Positions 43,460-51,872 are shown, counted from the stretch's first letter. The stretch is 64,000 nt of DNA from Labrenzia sp. THAF82 (GCF_009363435.1 NZ_CP045354.1:5174501-5238500); one strand, 5' to 3'. Notes: generated from the letters alone by a model not told the origin. Numbers and translations: made by a program.

Positions 43460-43475
43460 GAAATTGGAGCATCAC

Positions 43476-44144
43476 ATGATCGAAGTTCAAACTCTCATCA
43501 GCCATACCCTCTGCCCCTACGTTCAGCGGGCGGCCATTGTTCTTTCGGAAAAATCCATTCCGTTCGATCGGATTTACATTGACCTGGCAAACAAACCTGA
43601 CTGGTTTCAAAAGGCCTCACCGCTTGGAAAGGTGCCTCTGCTTAAGACCGAAGAGGGACACTATCTCTTTGAGTCCGCTCCAATCGTTGAATATCTGGAC
43701 GAAACCCAACCGGGCAAACTTCACCCTGAAGGGCCGGTCGAACGCGCCAGGCATCGGGCCTATGTTGAGTTTGCCTCACAGATCCTGAACGGCATCGGTT
43801 CGCTCTACAACGCGAAACATGAACAGGATTTCGAAGCCGCTAAAGAGGCTCTACGGGCGAAATTCTGTCATCTGGAAGATCAAATCGACCTCAGGGGACC
43901 CTTTTTTGCGGGCGGGTCGTTTTCTCTGGTCGACGCGGCCTTCGCACCGGTTTTCAGATATTTTGACGTCCTTGATGACTTTGTGGATCTCAAAGTCCTG
44001 GACGGTCTGAAAAAGACGGGGAAGTGGCGACGACACTTGGCCGAACGCCCCTCAGTGATGGCCGCCGTTGCCGGAACATATCAGGAAGATCTCAAGGCAT
44101 TTCTGCGCAGGCGGGACAGTTGGCTGTCCCGCCTCCTGAACTAG
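43476..44144 (+). CDS. Glutathione S-transferase, omega/zeta-like
   Basis: A 222-residue GST. The thioredoxin-like domain begins VQTLISHTLCPYVQRAAIVL, with a CPY motif whose cysteine is the likely catalytic residue, as in omega-class enzymes. ASPLGKVPLLKTEEGHYLFESAPIVEYLD holds the glutathione-binding ES pair. The C-terminal helical domain follows from about residue 90. The ATG at 43476 has GGAG upstream; an earlier in-frame ATG lies inside the operators and has no ribosome binding site. Repressed, most likely, by the divergent MarR protein. Confidence 0.92.
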   Translation: MIEVQTLISHTLCPYVQRAAIVLSEKSIPFDRIYIDLANKPDWFQKASPLGKVPLLKTEEGHYLFESAPIVEYLDETQPGKLHPEGPVERARHRAYVEFASQILNGIGSLYNAKHEQDFEAAKEALRAKFCHLEDQIDLRGPFFAGGSFSLVDAAFAPVFRYFDVLDDFVDLKVLDGLKKTGKWRRHLAERPSVMAAVAGTYQEDLKAFLRRRDSWLSRLLN

Positions 44145-44195
44145 TTCGAAAGCACGGCACCGGCAACAGCATAACTCTAACTTTCAACCCGCCTT

Positions 44196-44849
44196 TCAGG
44201 CGATCGCAGCTCCAGCCTTGGTGAGGTCCTGCTTCAGGGATGTCCATTTGGCCGGCGTTGCGGTCAAAGTTGCCGGTTCGCGGATTTCAACGTCATAGCC
44301 TCGAGACAGTGCTCCCTTGGCCGTTAGCTGGACGCAATGACAAGCGTCGAGACCGACAAGTGTCAATCGGCCGATTTCACGCTTTGCAAGAAAGCTCTCG
44401 AAATCCGGGTTCGAAAAAGTGTCACCGATAGATTTTTCAAAAACAGGCGCATCGCGAATTTCAAGATTGCGATCGAATTTCAGCCCTTCCCGGCCAGGCG
44501 TTCCAATGCCGTTTGCGACCAGTTTCATCAGTTGGATGACGGGCCAGTCCCGAAACACGTTCCTGACAAACACCACTTCGTGACCGGACGAACGCGCGAC
44601 AGAAATCATCCTGTTGATTTCATCAAGAGCGGCGTCGCGCACTTCTGGATCGAATGCAGTCTTGCCAGTGTTGCGGGTGAAATCTTCCTGCACGTCGATA
44701 ACAACCAAAGCTTCGTTCGGCCGGACACGTTTATCGATCCTGGCCCCCTTGGTCGGTGTTCCCAGCTTGCGGACAAAATAGGCGAAATAGAAAAAGAGCC
44801 CCAGAAGACCGACGATCACAAATCCGACGATACTCAATACTAGGGACAT
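44196..44849 (-). CDS. Membrane-anchored isochorismatase-like cysteine hydrolase
   Basis: A 217-residue protein. An N-terminal membrane helix (LVLSIVGFVIVGLLGLFFYFAYF) precedes a complete isochorismatase domain. Its catalytic triad is Asp in VVIDVQEDFTR, Lys in FEKSIGDTF and Cys in DACHCVQLTAKGAL. The anchor would hold the domain at the inner membrane; most family members are soluble. AAGGAGG precedes the ATG. It lies 22 bp after a MarR gene and is likely repressed by it. The substrate could be a nicotinamide-like or carbamoyl compound. Confidence 0.87.
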   Translation of the reverse strand: MSLVLSIVGFVIVGLLGLFFYFAYFVRKLGTPTKGARIDKRVRPNEALVVIDVQEDFTRNTGKTAFDPEVRDAALDEINRMISVARSSGHEVVFVRNVFRDWPVIQLMKLVANGIGTPGREGLKFDRNLEIRDAPVFEKSIGDTFSNPDFESFLAKREIGRLTLVGLDACHCVQLTAKGALSRGYDVEIREPATLTATPAKWTSLKQDLTKAGAAIA

Positions 44850-44871
44850 GATGGACCTCCTTGATGTCGTT

Positions 44872-45339
44872 TCATTCAAGCGCTTTGGGCCGATCCGGAT
44901 CGTCCTCGAACTCGGCAAAATGATCGAGCATGGCGCAAAGAACCCGTTGGGAGGACTGAAGATCCTCTGCGGAGAACAGCTCGCAGACCGCGTTGATCTC
45001 ATCGTTCTCCCTTGTGCGGATATCACCAAAAACCGTTTCACCTGCCTCGGTCAGGGCAAAAAGCGGTGAGCGCTTGTGCGCCGGATTGGGTTTTCGCTCT
45101 ACCAGATGCTGATCTTCCAGCGCGTACATCAGCAACTGGATCTGCTGGCGGGCAAGGAAGAGCGTTCTGGCAACTTCGGGGACCGAAAGCGGACCTGCCT
45201 CCTGAAGCACTTCCAATACGGCACGCATGCCGACTGTTACATCCGTGCCTTGAAGCTTTGCCTCCACGGCGCGCGCCAGGCGTCTGTGCACCGGACGGAT
45301 CAAACGGATGATCTCATAAAGTTCGGTTGATTTATCCAT
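44872..45339 (-). CDS. MarR family transcriptional regulator (isochorismatase-linked)
   Basis: A 155-residue MarR regulator. The helix-turn-helix covers LSVPEVARTLFLARQQIQLLMYALEDQHLVERK and the wing PAHKRSPLFALTEAG. GAGAGTTTC precedes the ATG. Two 17-bp palindromes just upstream are probably its own operators. It is followed on the same strand by the anchored isochorismatase, so the regulator probably controls both itself and the enzyme. Confidence 0.9.
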   Translation of the reverse strand: MDKSTELYEIIRLIRPVHRRLARAVEAKLQGTDVTVGMRAVLEVLQEAGPLSVPEVARTLFLARQQIQLLMYALEDQHLVERKPNPAHKRSPLFALTEAGETVFGDIRTRENDEINAVCELFSAEDLQSSQRVLCAMLDHFAEFEDDPDRPKALE

Positions 45340-45350
45340 GAAACTCTCTT

Positions 45351-45387
45351 TGACAATAATATTGTCATTTTGACAGACTAGTTGTCA
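45351..45387. promoter_or_regulatory. Pair of 17-bp palindromic operators for the MarR gene
   Basis: TGACAATAATATTGTCA at 45351-45367 is a perfect palindrome, and TGACAGACTAGTTGTCA at 45371-45387 has the same TGACA...TGTCA ends. Their centres are exactly 20 bp apart, about two helical turns. They begin 11 bp before the MarR start codon, so they would block the promoter or its start region. Confidence 0.8.
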
Positions 45388-45405
45388 ATAGGGAAGTTCA
45401 GCCAA

Positions 45406-45433
45406 ACAAAAACCCCGGCGAAAAGCCGGGGTT
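45406..45433 (-). terminator. Intrinsic terminator after gcvPB
   Basis: AACCCCGGC (45411-45419) and GCCGGGGTT (45425-45433) form a perfect stem with a GAAAA loop. Read on the minus strand it is followed by a T-run. It ends the glycine cleavage operon. Confidence 0.9.
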
Positions 45434-45461
45434 CTCAGTTATGGAAACCTGAAAATGCAGC

Positions 45462-47054
45462 TTATTCCGCAGCTTCCGGCGTCACTTGCGCAGGTTCCGG
45501 TTCGGTCCATTTCAGGACCGGCTTGCGGGCAGCACCGGTTTCGTCAAGACGGCGACGTGGAGCAAGATACGGCGCTCCTGAGAACCGCTCCGTCTCGCCG
45601 CGCTGAGCACTCATGACCAGGTCACGCATAGTCGCGACAAACAGATCGAGCGACGCCCGGCTTTCAGATTCCGTCGGTTCGATCAGCATTGCACCATGGA
45701 CGACCAGCGGGAAATACATGGTCATCGGATGATAACCCTCGTCAATCATTGCCTTGGCAAAATCGAGCGTGGTCACTCCGCTGTCCTTCAGGAAACTGTC
45801 ATCGAAGAGCACTTCATGCATGCAGGGGCGGACACCAAACGGAAGGCTCATCAGATCCTGAAGGCCGACACGGATATAGTTGGCATTCAGGACTGCATCC
45901 TCCGAAGCCTGTTTCAGGCCATCAGAACCATGACTCATCATGTAGGACAGCGCCCGGACATACATGCCCATCTGCCCATGAAACGCTGTCATGCGACCAA
46001 AAGGTTGCTCATCGTCTGACGTTGCCGCATTCGTCTCAACCAATTCAAGACCGGCATCGGACTTTCGAATGAAGGGAAGCGGTGCGTAGGGTGCCAGGCG
46101 ATCCGACAGCACAACCGGACCGGACCCTGGACCACCACCGCCATGGGGCGTTGAAAAGGTCTTGTGCAGGTTGATATGCATGGCATCAACACCGAGGTCC
46201 CCCGGGCGTGCCTTGCCGACAATGGCGTTGAAGTTGGCGCCATCACAGTAGAAGAAGCCACCTGCGTCGTGGATCAGGTCGGCAATTTCCTTCACGTCCC
46301 GTTCGAACAATCCGCAGGTATTCGGATTGGTCAGCATGATCCCGGCAATGTTTTCTGCGTGCTCGGCAATGGTGTTTTTCAAGGTTGCCAGGTCAACGGT
46401 GCCATCCTCCTTGGCATCGATGGAAACAACCTTGAACCCAAGAAGGGCAGCGGTCGCCGGATTGGTGCCGTGGGCGCTTTCCGGCACGAGCACGATCTTG
46501 GGATCCCGCCCAGCAGCCGTATGTGCAGCCTTGATCGCCATCATGCCGCAGAGTTCACCATGTGCACCCGCCTTGGGGCTCATGGCCACTGCATGTGTCC
46601 CTGTCGAGACCATCAGCCAGTGGGCGAGCTCGTCGATCAGTTCCAGCGCACCCGGAACAGATGAAACGGGCTGCAGCGGATGGATGTCGGAGAAGCCCGG
46701 CAGCCTGGCCATCTTCTCGTTCAGCCGTGGATTGTGCTTCATCGTGCAAGAGCCGAGCGGATAAAGACCGCTGTCGATTGCGTAGTTGTTGCGCGACAGG
46801 CGAACATAATGACGCATGGCTTCCGGCTCGGCGAGGCCGGCCAGACCAATGTCCGCCTTGCGTTCAAACGCGCCGAGTTCAAACTCGATCCCGTCTTCCT
46901 CGTCAAGATCGACGCCGGTCGTTTCAAGTGACCCGAATTCGAAGAGCAGCGGCTCTTCCATATCGAGCGCGCGGTTTCCTGTGAAAGTCTTCGGCCGGAA
47001 GCTTTCTCCTGCCTCGCCTGGTGCGGTGGGGCGTCCTTGCGTATTCATGCTCAT
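45462..47054 (-). CDS. gcvPB: Glycine dehydrogenase (decarboxylating) subunit 2
   Basis: A 530-residue PLP-bearing half of the P protein, which decarboxylates glycine and passes aminomethyl to GcvH. The PLP lysine is in MHINLHKTFSTPHGGGGPGSGPV, and the segment AHGELCGMMAIKAAH with PESAHGTNPATAA is typical. AGGAGG precedes the ATG, and the ATG overlaps the gcvPA stop by four bases. The C-terminal extension of about 40 Pro/Glu-rich residues is unusual but harmless in appearance. It works only with GcvPA. Confidence 0.96.
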   Translation of the reverse strand: MSMNTQGRPTAPGEAGESFRPKTFTGNRALDMEEPLLFEFGSLETTGVDLDEEDGIEFELGAFERKADIGLAGLAEPEAMRHYVRLSRNNYAIDSGLYPLGSCTMKHNPRLNEKMARLPGFSDIHPLQPVSSVPGALELIDELAHWLMVSTGTHAVAMSPKAGAHGELCGMMAIKAAHTAAGRDPKIVLVPESAHGTNPATAALLGFKVVSIDAKEDGTVDLATLKNTIAEHAENIAGIMLTNPNTCGLFERDVKEIADLIHDAGGFFYCDGANFNAIVGKARPGDLGVDAMHINLHKTFSTPHGGGGPGSGPVVLSDRLAPYAPLPFIRKSDAGLELVETNAATSDDEQPFGRMTAFHGQMGMYVRALSYMMSHGSDGLKQASEDAVLNANYIRVGLQDLMSLPFGVRPCMHEVLFDDSFLKDSGVTTLDFAKAMIDEGYHPMTMYFPLVVHGAMLIEPTESESRASLDLFVATMRDLVMSAQRGETERFSGAPYLAPRRRLDETGAARKPVLKWTEPEPAQVTPEAAE

Positions 47055-48397
47055 GCCAGCACCTCCTGCAGCGCGGCTGCGAAGGCAGCCCGGTCTTCAT
47101 CCGTGTTGACTTCAGTCGAAGCAACGACCAGTAGATTGGCCAAGTCCTTGTTCTCAGGTTCGAGGCGCGACACCGGCAGACCTGCAAGGACGCCGCGTTC
47201 GGCGAGTTGCTCAACAACGTCTTCGGCAACTTTGGGCAAAGACAGAGTGAATTCGTTGAAATAGGCCGCATTCAGCACTTCGACACCGGGCACGGCGCTG
47301 AGCAATTTTCTGAGCCTTACCGCATTGCCGTGGTTAATCCTCGCCAGCTTCGTCAGTCCCGCCTGACCAAGCAACGCCATGTGAATGGTGAAGGCCAGAC
47401 AGCAAAGTCCGGAGTTGGTGCAGATGTTGGATGTCGCCTTGTCACGACGAATGTGCTGCTCACGCGTTGAAAGCGTCAGCACAAAACCACGCTTGCCCTC
47501 AGCATCGACAGTTTCACCGCATAGACGGCCCGGCATCTGGCGAACATACTTCTGGCGTGTGGCAAAGAGGCCAACATAAGGCCCGCCGAAATTGAGACCG
47601 TTGCCAATCGATTGACCTTCGCCCACGACAATGTCCGCACCTTGCGTTCCAGGGGGTTCGATCAACCCAAGCGAAACCACTTCAGTGAAGACTGCAATCA
47701 GCAAGGCCTTGTGCTGATGGGCCTTTTCAGCAATCGGCTTCAGGTCGATCGGCTGGCCGTAGAATGAGGGTGACTGAACAACAACACAGGATGTCTCGTC
47801 ATCAATCTGGGAGAGGATATCTTCAGTTCCCATAGGATCGGCTGGTAGACTGACAACCCTGTCACCCGACATGTTCGACAAGCCTTCGACGACTTCGCGA
47901 TATTGTGGATGGAGGCCACCTGAAAGCACCGCCTTGTTGCGCTTCGTGACCCTGTGGGCCATCAGGACAGCTTCACCGGTGCCGGTTGAACCGTCATACA
48001 TGGACGCGTTTGCAACATCCATCGCAGTCAGCCGGGCAACCTGTGTCTGAAACTCAAACAGATACTGCAAAGTGCCCTGGGTGATTTCCGGCTGGTAGGG
48101 CGTATAGGACGTCAGAAATTCAGACCGCTGAATCAGATGATCAACTGTCGCAGGAACATGGTGTTTGTAAGCCCCTGCCCCAACGAAAAACGGCACCGAT
48201 CCAGCCGAGGTGTTTTTTTCAGCCATTGCAGAGAGCTTGCGCTCAACCTGCATTTCGCTTGCGCGTTTCGGAAGGTCCAGGAGGCCTTCCAGACGAACGT
48301 TTTCCGGTATATCGGCAAACAGGTCGTCAATCGAATTGACACCGATCCGTGCAAGCATGTCACCACGGTCGGTATTGCTTAATGGCAAATAGCGCAT
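47051..48397 (-). CDS. gcvPA: Glycine dehydrogenase (decarboxylating) subunit 1
   Basis: A 448-residue first half of the split P protein. It starts MRYLPLSNTDRGDMLARIGV and contains LTSYTPYQPEITQGTLQYLFEFQ, MYDGSTGTGEA and GLCCLAFTIHMALLG, which mark subunit 1. It overlaps gcvPB by four bases and is separated from the upstream OsmC gene by 247 bp. That gap holds no other gene. Confidence 0.96.
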   Translation of the reverse strand: MRYLPLSNTDRGDMLARIGVNSIDDLFADIPENVRLEGLLDLPKRASEMQVERKLSAMAEKNTSAGSVPFFVGAGAYKHHVPATVDHLIQRSEFLTSYTPYQPEITQGTLQYLFEFQTQVARLTAMDVANASMYDGSTGTGEAVLMAHRVTKRNKAVLSGGLHPQYREVVEGLSNMSGDRVVSLPADPMGTEDILSQIDDETSCVVVQSPSFYGQPIDLKPIAEKAHQHKALLIAVFTEVVSLGLIEPPGTQGADIVVGEGQSIGNGLNFGGPYVGLFATRQKYVRQMPGRLCGETVDAEGKRGFVLTLSTREQHIRRDKATSNICTNSGLCCLAFTIHMALLGQAGLTKLARINHGNAVRLRKLLSAVPGVEVLNAAYFNEFTLSLPKVAEDVVEQLAERGVLAGLPVSRLEPENKDLANLLVVASTEVNTDEDRAAFAAALQEVLA

Positions 48398-48644
48398 CAG
48401 GCAGCTCCCAAAGAGTTGTCAGACCCTGCAAACGGTGTCCGGATCCTGCTCCGGACCTGTCCGGCCAGCTGTTCAGCTAGCCGCTTCCACTCGTCGGCAG
48501 AGCGGTTCAATTTCTACGGTTCATGCAGCGTTTCAGGTCAGTTCCGTCATCGCTGCATTTTACCGGTCTAAAGGCGATCGACCCTTGCCTCACTCGTACA
48601 GCTTGTGCCAGCACGTTGAGCCCCATTGGCCGTCCGCCGCGTTG

Positions 48645-49130
48645 TCATGGTGCCGTCAGGCGAAGGGGTTCGGGCTCCACCACGATTTCACATTTCACGG
48701 AGTTGGCGATGAAACAGATGTCATGCGCCTTCTCGTGGAGATCCGTAAGCCAGGTCGGATCCGGGGCTTCCGCGGCAACCAAGTTGATTTCCGGCTTCAG
48801 AACCACTTTGGTAATCGCCATCTTGCCTCTGGCCACACGGCTCATTTCACCGCGCGCGTCGTCTCGGTAGCTCGCAACGTTGAAACCTGCCCTGCGGGCA
48901 AGGTCCAGAAACGACATCATGTGACAAGACGAAATGGCAGCCACCAGGGCTTCTTCCGGGTCAACGGCCCCTTCTATGGAATGCGGCAGGGGCACTATCG
49001 TGGGCGATGCACTTGCCGGGACTTCCAGTCCCCCGTCAAAACGCCAGATATGCCCACGAGAATAGGCATTGGCGGCGTAGTCACCGTCACATGCCCATTC
49101 AATCTTAGCTGAATAGTGGTGCCCCGCCAT
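48645..49130 (-). CDS. OsmC family protein
   Basis: A 161-residue OsmC/Ohr-fold protein. OsmC members reduce organic hydroperoxides with a pair of cysteines. Here the first cysteine is in AAISSCHMMSFLDLARRAG near residue 70, and a second lies in HDICFIANSVKCEI near residue 140, a spacing that fits OsmC peroxidases. It lies three bases after the gcvH stop on the same strand, inside the glycine cleavage operon. No functional link to glycine metabolism is known to me, so it may serve in redox protection of the lipoyl system. Confidence 0.88.
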   Translation of the reverse strand: MAGHHYSAKIEWACDGDYAANAYSRGHIWRFDGGLEVPASASPTIVPLPHSIEGAVDPEEALVAAISSCHMMSFLDLARRAGFNVASYRDDARGEMSRVARGKMAITKVVLKPEINLVAAEAPDPTWLTDLHEKAHDICFIANSVKCEIVVEPEPLRLTAP

Positions 49131-49133
49131 GAA

Positions 49134-49505
49134 TTACAGTGTCTCCACGAATGCCTTGTAGGCTGCCTCGTCCATAAGTTCGCTCAGCTGGTCCGCATTG
49201 CCGACCTTCATCTTCAAAAACCACGCAGCGCCTTCGGGATCCTCGTTGACCTTGGCAGGTTCGTCTGCAAGCGCGTCGTTCGCTTCAACAATTTCACCAT
49301 CGATCGGTGCGTATACCTCACTTGCGGCCTTTACAGATTCAACCACGGCGGCCTCGTCGCCTTGAGACAACGTCTTGCCTGCTTCCGGCAGTTCGACAAA
49401 GACAACGTCACCAAGCTGTTCCTGGGCATAGGACGTGATGCCAACGGTGGCGACATCGCCATCCACGGCAATCCATTCGTGATCTTTGGAGTAGTAAGTG
49501 GTCAT
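49134..49505 (-). CDS. gcvH: Glycine cleavage system H protein
   Basis: A 123-residue lipoyl carrier protein. The lipoylated lysine is Lys59 in ESVKAAS. It begins YSKDHEWIAVDGDVATVGITSYAQEQLGD and keeps the acidic surface typical of GcvH. It shuttles the aminomethyl group between P, T and L proteins. It follows gcvT by 27 bp and is overlapped in context by the OsmC gene after it. Confidence 0.96.
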   Translation of the reverse strand: MTTYYSKDHEWIAVDGDVATVGITSYAQEQLGDVVFVELPEAGKTLSQGDEAAVVESVKAASEVYAPIDGEIVEANDALADEPAKVNEDPEGAAWFLKMKVGNADQLSELMDEAAYKAFVETL

Positions 49506-49532
49506 AATTCTCGTCCGTTCTCTGGAGCTTTT

Positions 49533-50684
49533 TTAGGATTTTGGTTTGCGGTAATAGCGGTTGGGCACAAATGGCATGTCAGCAACAGTGGCAGGCAAGC
49601 GACGCCCCCGCACGATGAGTTCAAGCTGCGTTCCCGTTTCAGCCTGCGCGCGCGGTACAAAGCCCATGGCAATCGGAGCGCCGACGGTCGGCGCGAAACC
49701 ACCCGAAGTCACGGTTCCGATCACATCTGCTCCGGGCAGTGCTATTTCAGCACCTTCTCGGGCCGGAGCTTTTCCATCGAGCCGCAATCCGACACGAACC
49801 CGGTCAGACCCGTCACGGAGTTCGGCCTGGATGCGCGCCGCTCCTGGAAATCCACCTTCCTCGCGGCGGCGTTTCTGCATGCAGAACGTGATATTGCCTT
49901 CCACCGGAGAGGTTGTTTCATCAATATCGTGGCCATAAAGGCAAAGGCCTGCCTCAAGACGCAAACTGTCACGTGCACCAAGCCCGATGGGCTCGACCCT
50001 GTCATCTGCCAGAAGTGCGCGGGCAATTGCTTCGGCTGCACCCGCGGGAACGGACATTTCGACGCCGTCCTCGCCGGTATACCCGGCACGGGCGATGTGA
50101 CAGTCGATACCGTCAAATTCCATGGAGGATGCGCTCATGAAAGCAAGCTCTGCCGCTTTGGGCGCGTGTGCAGCGACTGCAGCAACGGCTTCCGGCCCCT
50201 GCACGGCGATCAATGCGCGGTCCTCGACCACTTCAAGCCTGATATTTTCCGGAAGTCTGGCACGAAAATGGGCGTAGTCGACATCCTTGCGCGCGGCGTT
50301 GACAACCAGCATGAGCCGACCGTCATCGTCAGCCGATATTGAGCGGGTAACCATCAGGTCGTCGATAATTCCGCCGTTGTCGTTCAACAGAACGGTGTAC
50401 CGCTGACGACCGAGCCCAAGTTCGACAAAGTTCGACGGGGTTAATGCTTCCAGCGCGCGCGCGGTGGTTTCATGATCGGGTCCAATCAGAAACGCCTGAC
50501 CCATATGGGACACATCGAACAAGCCGGCCCTAGAACGGGTTTGCTGATGTTCGGCCATAATGCCGGCCTTGAATTGCACAGGCATGGAATAACCCGCAAA
50601 GGGTACCATACGCGCACCAAGTTCCACATGAAGGTCGTGAAGAGGCGTTTGTTTCAGATCGGTATCTGCAACGGGTTCCGCCAT
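49533..50684 (-). CDS. gcvT: Aminomethyltransferase (glycine cleavage T protein)
   Basis: A 383-residue T protein that transfers the methylene group to tetrahydrofolate and releases ammonia. It starts LKQTPLHDLHVELGARMVPFAGYSMPVQF, with GLFDVSHMGQ and the folate-contacting GYTGEDGVEMSVP. The C-terminal barrel ends PAQAETGTQLELIVRGRRLPATVA. Asp in LFDVSHMG is the catalytic acid. GAGGA precedes the ATG. It is the first gene of the operon, 66 bp after the riboswitch. Confidence 0.95.
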   Translation of the reverse strand: MAEPVADTDLKQTPLHDLHVELGARMVPFAGYSMPVQFKAGIMAEHQQTRSRAGLFDVSHMGQAFLIGPDHETTARALEALTPSNFVELGLGRQRYTVLLNDNGGIIDDLMVTRSISADDDGRLMLVVNAARKDVDYAHFRARLPENIRLEVVEDRALIAVQGPEAVAAVAAHAPKAAELAFMSASSMEFDGIDCHIARAGYTGEDGVEMSVPAGAAEAIARALLADDRVEPIGLGARDSLRLEAGLCLYGHDIDETTSPVEGNITFCMQKRRREEGGFPGAARIQAELRDGSDRVRVGLRLDGKAPAREGAEIALPGADVIGTVTSGGFAPTVGAPIAMGFVPRAQAETGTQLELIVRGRRLPATVADMPFVPNRYYRKPKS

Positions 50685-50750
50685 AACGGTCCTCGAGTTC
50701 GGGGTTGCGCAGTCTCAAACCGCCCGTCACAGGCATTGGTTTGTCTGCAC

Positions 50751-50946
50751 CCCCTCTGTCCGAGTACCTGAGAGATTTCCCGCTGACCGCCTGAGGCGGC
50801 GGAGCGGTTACTCCTTCGGTGAGCAGTCCGCTTGAACGGATCACTGCTTTCCAGAGCGTTTTAGCCTAGGCGGTCCTTTTGCCTGAGAGTTTCCGGGGCG
50901 GTTGCTCCTTCGGCGCCGGCATCTTTTCATCCGGCCTCTCCCGCAT
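50751..50946 (-). promoter_or_regulatory. Tandem glycine riboswitch of the gcv operon
   Basis: On the minus strand two glycine aptamers follow each other. Aptamer 1 (about 50946-50868) starts GCGGGAGAGGCC and has CGCCGAAGGAGCAACCGCC and GGAAACTCTCAGGCAAAAGGACCGC. Aptamer 2 (about 50866-50751) has CACCGAAGGAGTAACCGC, AATCTCTCAGGTACTCGGACAGAGGGGG. The linker of a few tens of bases and the paired GGAG and CTCTCAGG elements define the class. It lies 66 bp before gcvT and should raise expression when glycine is high. Confidence 0.95.
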
Positions 50947-51096
50947 AAGCTTTAGCGTGCTACCACGCCAACCAGGGGACGACCCTGATTAGGGCGCGAT
51001 TGTGCGAGCCGGACAAAGTCTTGTCAATATGCGACGTGTCGCAACTGTTGTTTGCCCGTGCAAAATCTATTTTTTTTATCCTACGAAAGAGGTCCT

Positions 51097-51681
51097 CTAG
51101 CGGCGGCGGCCTTCATCAAAGCCGAAGACAACCTTGACGCTCGCACCGGCCGGTATCGTGAATTTGTTTTCAATCAGGGTCCAGGTTTCGGCAGGTGCTC
51201 CAGCTGCGATCGAAACCGGGATCTTGAGGATTTCGGAGCTCAGCGGTTTCTCGTCCTCTCCGCCGGGGACAACAGCGACCCGCAGTGGAAGCACAATATC
51301 TCCGCCTTGCCATGCGGGTCCTGGCGTCACATCGCCTGAGAAGCCGAGCTTCATGCGACGCCCGCCATCTGCTTCACTTGTGCAGGTCACAGCCCAGTCT
51401 TCGACAGTTGCCTGATACCGCAAACCCGAACGCTCGTCCTGCTTGCCACGCACATAGTTCATGATCAGATACGTATTGGGTTTCAGCTGCATCGGCGGGC
51501 ATGGCACAGGCGGAGCAAACGTTTCCGGCGACACTTCAATCGGCTCACGGCCACCTGAAATCACTTTTCCAGCAACGCTGTCCGCTCCACCGCACCCACT
51601 CAAAACCACGGCACACAGGCCCGCCCCGAAGGCAAGCTTAATCTTGGTGGCGGACACGGCTCGAAACGTTCTGATCATCAT
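51097..51681 (-). CDS. Putative lipoprotein, unknown function
   Basis: A 194-residue protein. The signal (TKIKLAFGAGLCAVVLSGCGG) ends in a lipobox LSGC, so processing and lipid attachment at the cysteine near residue 30 are likely. The rest is a soluble beta-rich domain with AQTPVPCPPMQLKP type cysteines and YLIMNYVRGKQDERSGLRYQ. The function is not recognisable. I chose the ATG at 51681 because the signal peptide follows it directly. It is convergent with nothing and divergent from ispH. Confidence 0.75.
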   Translation of the reverse strand: MMIRTFRAVSATKIKLAFGAGLCAVVLSGCGGADSVAGKVISGGREPIEVSPETFAPPVPCPPMQLKPNTYLIMNYVRGKQDERSGLRYQATVEDWAVTCTSEADGGRRMKLGFSGDVTPGPAWQGGDIVLPLRVAVVPGGEDEKPLSSEILKIPVSIAAGAPAETWTLIENKFTIPAGASVKVVFGFDEGRRR

Positions 51682-51872
51682 TTTCCCATTCGAATGCAAC
51701 GCGACTTGGCGGGGCTTATTAGCAGGTCCCGCAATGCTTGGCGAGACTTGATGGCGACAATGCATGAAGCAGGAGATTATGGCCGAAATTATGCGCACTT
51801 GAGCGCACCTCCCTTGACAGGGAGGGAGGCGAAGCCCTTATTGCGGCCATATGGGTTTGTCGAAAGTGGACC

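Noticed and set aside
36279..45339. The regulator-rich island as a defence system or integrative element
   Set aside because: There is no integrase, recombinase, nuclease, tRNA attachment site, direct repeat or defence-type domain; the contents are metabolic detoxification genes.
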